In this document: positions 61,452 to 64,000 of the stretch, piece after piece
Layout: the number at the start of each line of letters is the position of its first letter
How positions within the stretch are numbered: the first letter of the stretch is position 1
DNA from: UBA2336 sp049306095
GTDB lineage: Bacteria; Bacteroidota; Bacteroidia; Cytophagales; Cyclobacteriaceae
Reading direction: 5' to 3'
Assembly: GCA_049306095.1 (NCBI GenBank)
Contig: JBAQPU010000037.1
Span: 3,002-67,001 of the forward strand
Length of the DNA: 64,000 nucleotides
Position numbers and translations under genes: made by a program
The notes under the pieces: generated by a model
What the model saw: the letters and a program-made list of their open reading frames with translations, nothing else
What the model was told of the DNA's origin: nothing
Databases searched by the model: none

Positions 61452-63275
61452 ATGAAAACTTTTCAAACACTTGGTTTATCCAAGGGGTTAGCAGATGCTG
61501 TTCAATTGATCGGCTTCGAGCGCCCCACTCCCATCCAGGAAAAAGCAATACCCATGTTGCTCACCGGCAACCGCGATTTCATTGGCCTTGCGCAAACCGG
61601 AACCGGAAAAACAGCAGCCTTTGGCTTGCCTTTACTGGACCTGGTAGATGACGACTCAAAAGAAACGCAAGCCCTTGTACTCGCACCCACCCGCGAACTC
61701 GGCTTACAAATTGTAAGCGACCTCGAAAACTTTACCGAGCGATTCAAGAAACTAAACATTGTTGCTGTTTATGGAGGTGCCAGCATCAGCGAGCAGATAA
61801 GAAAAGTAAAACGGGGAGCTCAAATCATCGTAGCCACACCCGGCCGGTTAATTGACCTCATCGGAAAGAAAGCCGTCAACCTGTCTACCATTCGATTCGT
61901 GGTATTGGATGAAGCCGATGAAATGCTGAACATGGGCTTCAAGGAAGACATTGACGAGATTCTATCAACCACACCCGATACAAAAATTACCTGGCTTTTT
62001 TCTGCTACCATGCCGAAAGAAGTGCGTGCCATTGCCAAAAACTACATGAGTGATCCGGAAGAGATAACCGTAGGTGATAAGAACGCAGGCAATACAAACA
62101 TTGAACACCAGTATGTTGTTGTACACGAGCGCGATAAGTATAGTGCCCTTAAGCGCATCCTTGATTTTAATCCCGACATCTTCGGATTAATTTTTTGCCG
62201 CACCCGGATTGACACCCAGCGGGTAGCCGAAAATCTGATGAAAGACGGCTACAATGCCGATGCCCTCCATGGCGACCTGAACCAGGCTCAGCGCGATCGC
62301 GTGATGATGAAATTTCGCCAGCGTTCTGTTCAGATACTGGTTGCCACCGATGTGGCCGCCAGGGGTATTGATGTCGATAATATTACCCATGTTATCCACC
62401 TGAACATCCCAGACGAAATGGAATTTTATACTCACCGCAGCGGGCGAACAGCCCGTGCCGGCAGGAAAGGCATTTCCATCGCCATGGTAACCAGTCGCGA
62501 AACAGGTAAACTCAGGCAGATAGAGAAAATCTTAAAAACCACCTTTGTGAAGATTGCTGTACCCACCGGTCAGGAGGTATGTCAAAAACAATTGCTAGCC
62601 CTCATGCACAGGGTGCATGAAGTGAAGGTAAATGAAAAAGAAATTGCCGAGTTTTTACCAGCTGTTTATGAGGAACTTAAGGATCTATCGAAGGACGAAT
62701 TGATTAAGCGATTTGCGTCCATAGAATTCAACCGATTCCTGGAATATTACCGCAACGCCCCCGATTTGAATGGTGAAAGTAAAGGCAACGACCGCGGATC
62801 AGAACGATATTCAACCGGTGATCGATTCTTCATTAACCTGGGCAAAATGGATGACCTGGATGTACCAACTCTGCTGGAGTTACTAGACGATTGCTGTGGA
62901 GTAACCAAGAAAAATGTAGGTAAAATTGACCTGAAGGGTGCCTACTCCTTCTTTGAAATTGATAAGGAAAAAAGCCAGGATATCAACAAAGGTTTTGAAG
63001 GAATGGAGTTTGGCGGACGATCCGTACGGGTTGAGCTAACCGAACAAAAATCAGGTGGCAGAAGCCGGGAACGTGGCGATTTGGGCAGAGAGAACCGTGG
63101 CAGAAATGAACGCGGACATGGCTCTTCACGTGACCGCAGTGTAAGCGGTCAGCGAAGTGGTGGTCGGGGAAGAAACGAAAGAAAAGGTTCGGGGGAGCGC
63201 GGCAACAGAGGCGGGTATGGTAGCGAGGGCAAGTCGGAAGGCTACCCACGAAGAAACGCGGGAAGAAATCGCTAA
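61452..63275 (+). CDS. DEAD-box ATP-dependent RNA helicase with RG-rich tail
   Basis: The 607-residue protein unwinds RNA during ribosome assembly or cold adaptation. Motifs are intact: Q motif region GFERPTPIQEKAIP, I AQTGTGKT (47-54), Ia PTRELGLQ, Ib TPGRLIDL, II DEAD (153-156), III SAT (184-186), and motif V/VI ATDVAARGIDVDN and HRSGRTARAGRKG. After the helicase core come a helical spacer and a DbpA/CsdA-type RNA-binding domain (about 476-550, INLGKMDDLDVPTLLELLDD). The last 55 residues are rich in Arg, Gly and Ser (GGRSRERGDLGRENRGR). It resembles DeaD/CsdA. A long structured leader suggests post-transcriptional control. Confidence 0.93.
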   Translation: MKTFQTLGLSKGLADAVQLIGFERPTPIQEKAIPMLLTGNRDFIGLAQTGTGKTAAFGLPLLDLVDDDSKETQALVLAPTRELGLQIVSDLENFTERFKKLNIVAVYGGASISEQIRKVKRGAQIIVATPGRLIDLIGKKAVNLSTIRFVVLDEADEMLNMGFKEDIDEILSTTPDTKITWLFSATMPKEVRAIAKNYMSDPEEITVGDKNAGNTNIEHQYVVVHERDKYSALKRILDFNPDIFGLIFCRTRIDTQRVAENLMKDGYNADALHGDLNQAQRDRVMMKFRQRSVQILVATDVAARGIDVDNITHVIHLNIPDEMEFYTHRSGRTARAGRKGISIAMVTSRETGKLRQIEKILKTTFVKIAVPTGQEVCQKQLLALMHRVHEVKVNEKEIAEFLPAVYEELKDLSKDELIKRFASIEFNRFLEYYRNAPDLNGESKGNDRGSERYSTGDRFFINLGKMDDLDVPTLLELLDDCCGVTKKNVGKIDLKGAYSFFEIDKEKSQDINKGFEGMEFGGRSVRVELTEQKSGGRSRERGDLGRENRGRNERGHGSSRDRSVSGQRSGGRGRNERKGSGERGNRGGYGSEGKSEGYPRRNAGRNR

Positions 63276-63314
63276 CCAAAAATCGAGTTAAAAAATTTTC
63301 GTTGTAACCCTTGC

Positions 63315-63343
63315 TTTGGTACGTATAGAATTGCGTAACTTTT
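63315..63343 (+). promoter_or_regulatory. Promoter of the lysine/alanine-rich protein gene
   Basis: TTTG (63315-63318) and TAACTTTT (63336-63343, one mismatch to TAnnTTTG) are separated by 17 bases. This gives a leader of about 15 bases before ATG 63365. Confidence 0.45.
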
Positions 63344-63364
63344 CGCCCTTAAATAAACTTTGCT

Positions 63365-63619
63365 ATGGCTAAGAAGAAAAAAGTTGCTAAAAAATCAAAA
63401 GCAAAACCAGCTAAGAAGGCTGCGAAGAAATCTGCTAAAAAGGCAGGCAAAAAATCGGTAAAGAAGGCTGCTCCTAAAAAGAAAAAGGCTGCACCTAAGA
63501 AAAAGGTTGCCGCTAAAAAAGTGGTGAAGCCAGCTCCGGCACCGGCTCCACAGCCTGTGGCCCCTGCTCCTGCTCCAACCCTGTTTGGTGGTGGCGAAGG
63601 AAGCGGATCAGGCATGTAA
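63365..63619 (+). CDS. Histone-H1-like lysine/alanine-rich nucleoid protein
   Basis: The 84-residue protein starts MAKKKKVAKKSKAKPAKKAA, and its first 55 residues consist almost only of Lys, Ala, Pro, Val and Ser. This resembles the C-terminal domain of eukaryotic histone H1 and bacterial H1-like proteins such as chlamydial Hc1/Hc2 and AlgP tails. A Pro/Ala spacer (APAPAPQPVAPAPAPTL) and a short Gly-rich end (GGGEGSGSG) follow. The extreme basicity implies DNA or RNA binding and compaction. It has its own promoter and terminator and may be strongly expressed; this is inference. Confidence 0.85.
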   Translation: MAKKKKVAKKSKAKPAKKAAKKSAKKAGKKSVKKAAPKKKKAAPKKKVAAKKVVKPAPAPAPQPVAPAPAPTLFGGGEGSGSGM

Positions 63620-63650
63620 TGGCCGGCTTTAAACAAAGCTTAACAATAAG

Positions 63651-63676
63651 CCCCCCGGTAACCCAGGGGGTTTTTT
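63651..63676 (+). terminator. Terminator of the H1-like gene
   Basis: A G/C-rich hairpin with CCCCC and GGGGG arms and inner GG/CC pairing around TAA is followed by six T residues, 31 bases after the stop codon. Confidence 0.8.
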
Positions 63677-63773
63677 GTTGGTATTTTCTGTAATTTAATC
63701 CAGGCAATCAGCAGGATCAAACCAATTGTGCAGTTGCTTAAGTAAGAATGCTTCACCAATAAAAGACCAAACC

Positions 63774-64000
63774 ATGATGACACAAAAATCAGCAACTGAC
63801 CTAGTTAAGGAAGCTAAAAAGGAAATCGAAAATCTTTCCCCGCTTCAGGTTAAGGAAGAACTATCAAAAAAAGGAACTGTACTCATTGACATTCGGGAAA
63901 GCGAGGAATTACAGCAAAATGGAAAAATTTCAGGCTCGGTTCATGCCCCTCGGGGAATGATTGAGTTCTATGCAGACCCGACTCTTCCCTACCACAAACC
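63774..64000 (+). CDS. Rhodanese-like domain protein (5' part only)
   Basis: An ATG at 63774 opens a frame that runs off the right edge after about 75 codons. The visible protein has a helical start (QKSATDLVKEAKKEIENLSP) followed by the rhodanese domain beginning: ELSKKGTVLIDIRESEELQQ, then SGSVHAPRGMIEFYAD, the typical 'D-x-R ... G-x-I/V-x-x-A-x-x-P' layout. The catalytic cysteine would lie outside the window, so enzyme activity in sulfur transfer cannot be judged. A second ATG one codon later is equally possible. It follows the H1-like gene terminator. Confidence 0.8.
   Translation, partial: MMTQKSATDLVKEAKKEIENLSPLQVKEELSKKGTVLIDIRESEELQQNGKISGSVHAPRGMIEFYADPTLPYHK

Overview
The window is about 64 kb of chromosome from a member of the Bacteroidota, most likely order Cytophagales. 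This is inferred from a SusC/SusD pair, the abundance of small lipoproteins and outer-membrane beta-barrels, -7 boxes of the TAnnTTTG type close to start codons, purine-poor ribosome-binding regions, and the mix of housekeeping genes (lptE, secG, gamma carbonic anhydrase, OmpH, DAP pathway). No rRNA, tRNA, CRISPR array, prophage or complete insertion sequence was found.

Layout. 1-7.1 kb (minus strand): the start of a large surface protein with autotransporter-type beta-strand repeats, preceded by a tightly packed three-gene cassette of a membrane-anchored STAND NTPase/WD40 protein, a beta-barrel protein and a propeller-like lipoprotein. 7.2-12.3 kb (minus): a nucleotide-transporter-like protein fused to HEAT repeats and a cNMP-binding domain, OmpH, an acidic unknown protein and a gamma carbonic anhydrase. 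12.4-16.8 kb (plus): miaB, a sigma-54 activator, lptE, a TPR-tailed protein and secG, closed by a strong terminator. 16.9-21.6 kb: single metabolic and envelope genes (hbd, mscL, DUF3108, dapD, a glycosyltransferase). 21.6-26 kb (plus): manganese homeostasis (an mntR-type regulator with a palindromic operator, and an Nramp transporter fused to a universal stress domain), then mnmE. 26-32.4 kb (plus): a tripartite RND efflux pump. 32.5 kb: a 150-bp MITE. 32.7-38.3 kb: an M1 peptidase, a thioredoxin-like protein, a SPOR/OmpA protein and lipoproteins.

38.4-53.1 kb (minus) is the most interesting region: an apparently single operon, rbsK - susC - susD - three ADP-ribosylglycohydrolase-family exoproteins - two double-domain esterases - a GRP-type sugar permease. 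Its core matches the ribose-utilisation (rbs) locus known from Bacteroides thetaiotaomicron. The nucleoside hydrolase known there is missing, the ADP-ribosylglycohydrolase gene is tripled and two esterases are added. I infer a scavenging system for ribosyl or ADP-ribosyl conjugates, possibly acylated ones: surface and periplasmic enzymes release ribose, the permease imports it and RbsK phosphorylates it.

53.4-57.7 kb (minus) is a citrate-lyase operon (DASS transporter, fused CitD-CitE, CitF) lacking the ligase and prosthetic-group genes. 57.9-64 kb holds a divergent helical-repeat protein, an IF2N-like protein, arfB, a FUSC-type membrane protein, a DEAD-box helicase with a structured leader, a lysine/alanine-rich histone-H1-like protein and the start of a rhodanese-domain gene cut by the window edge.
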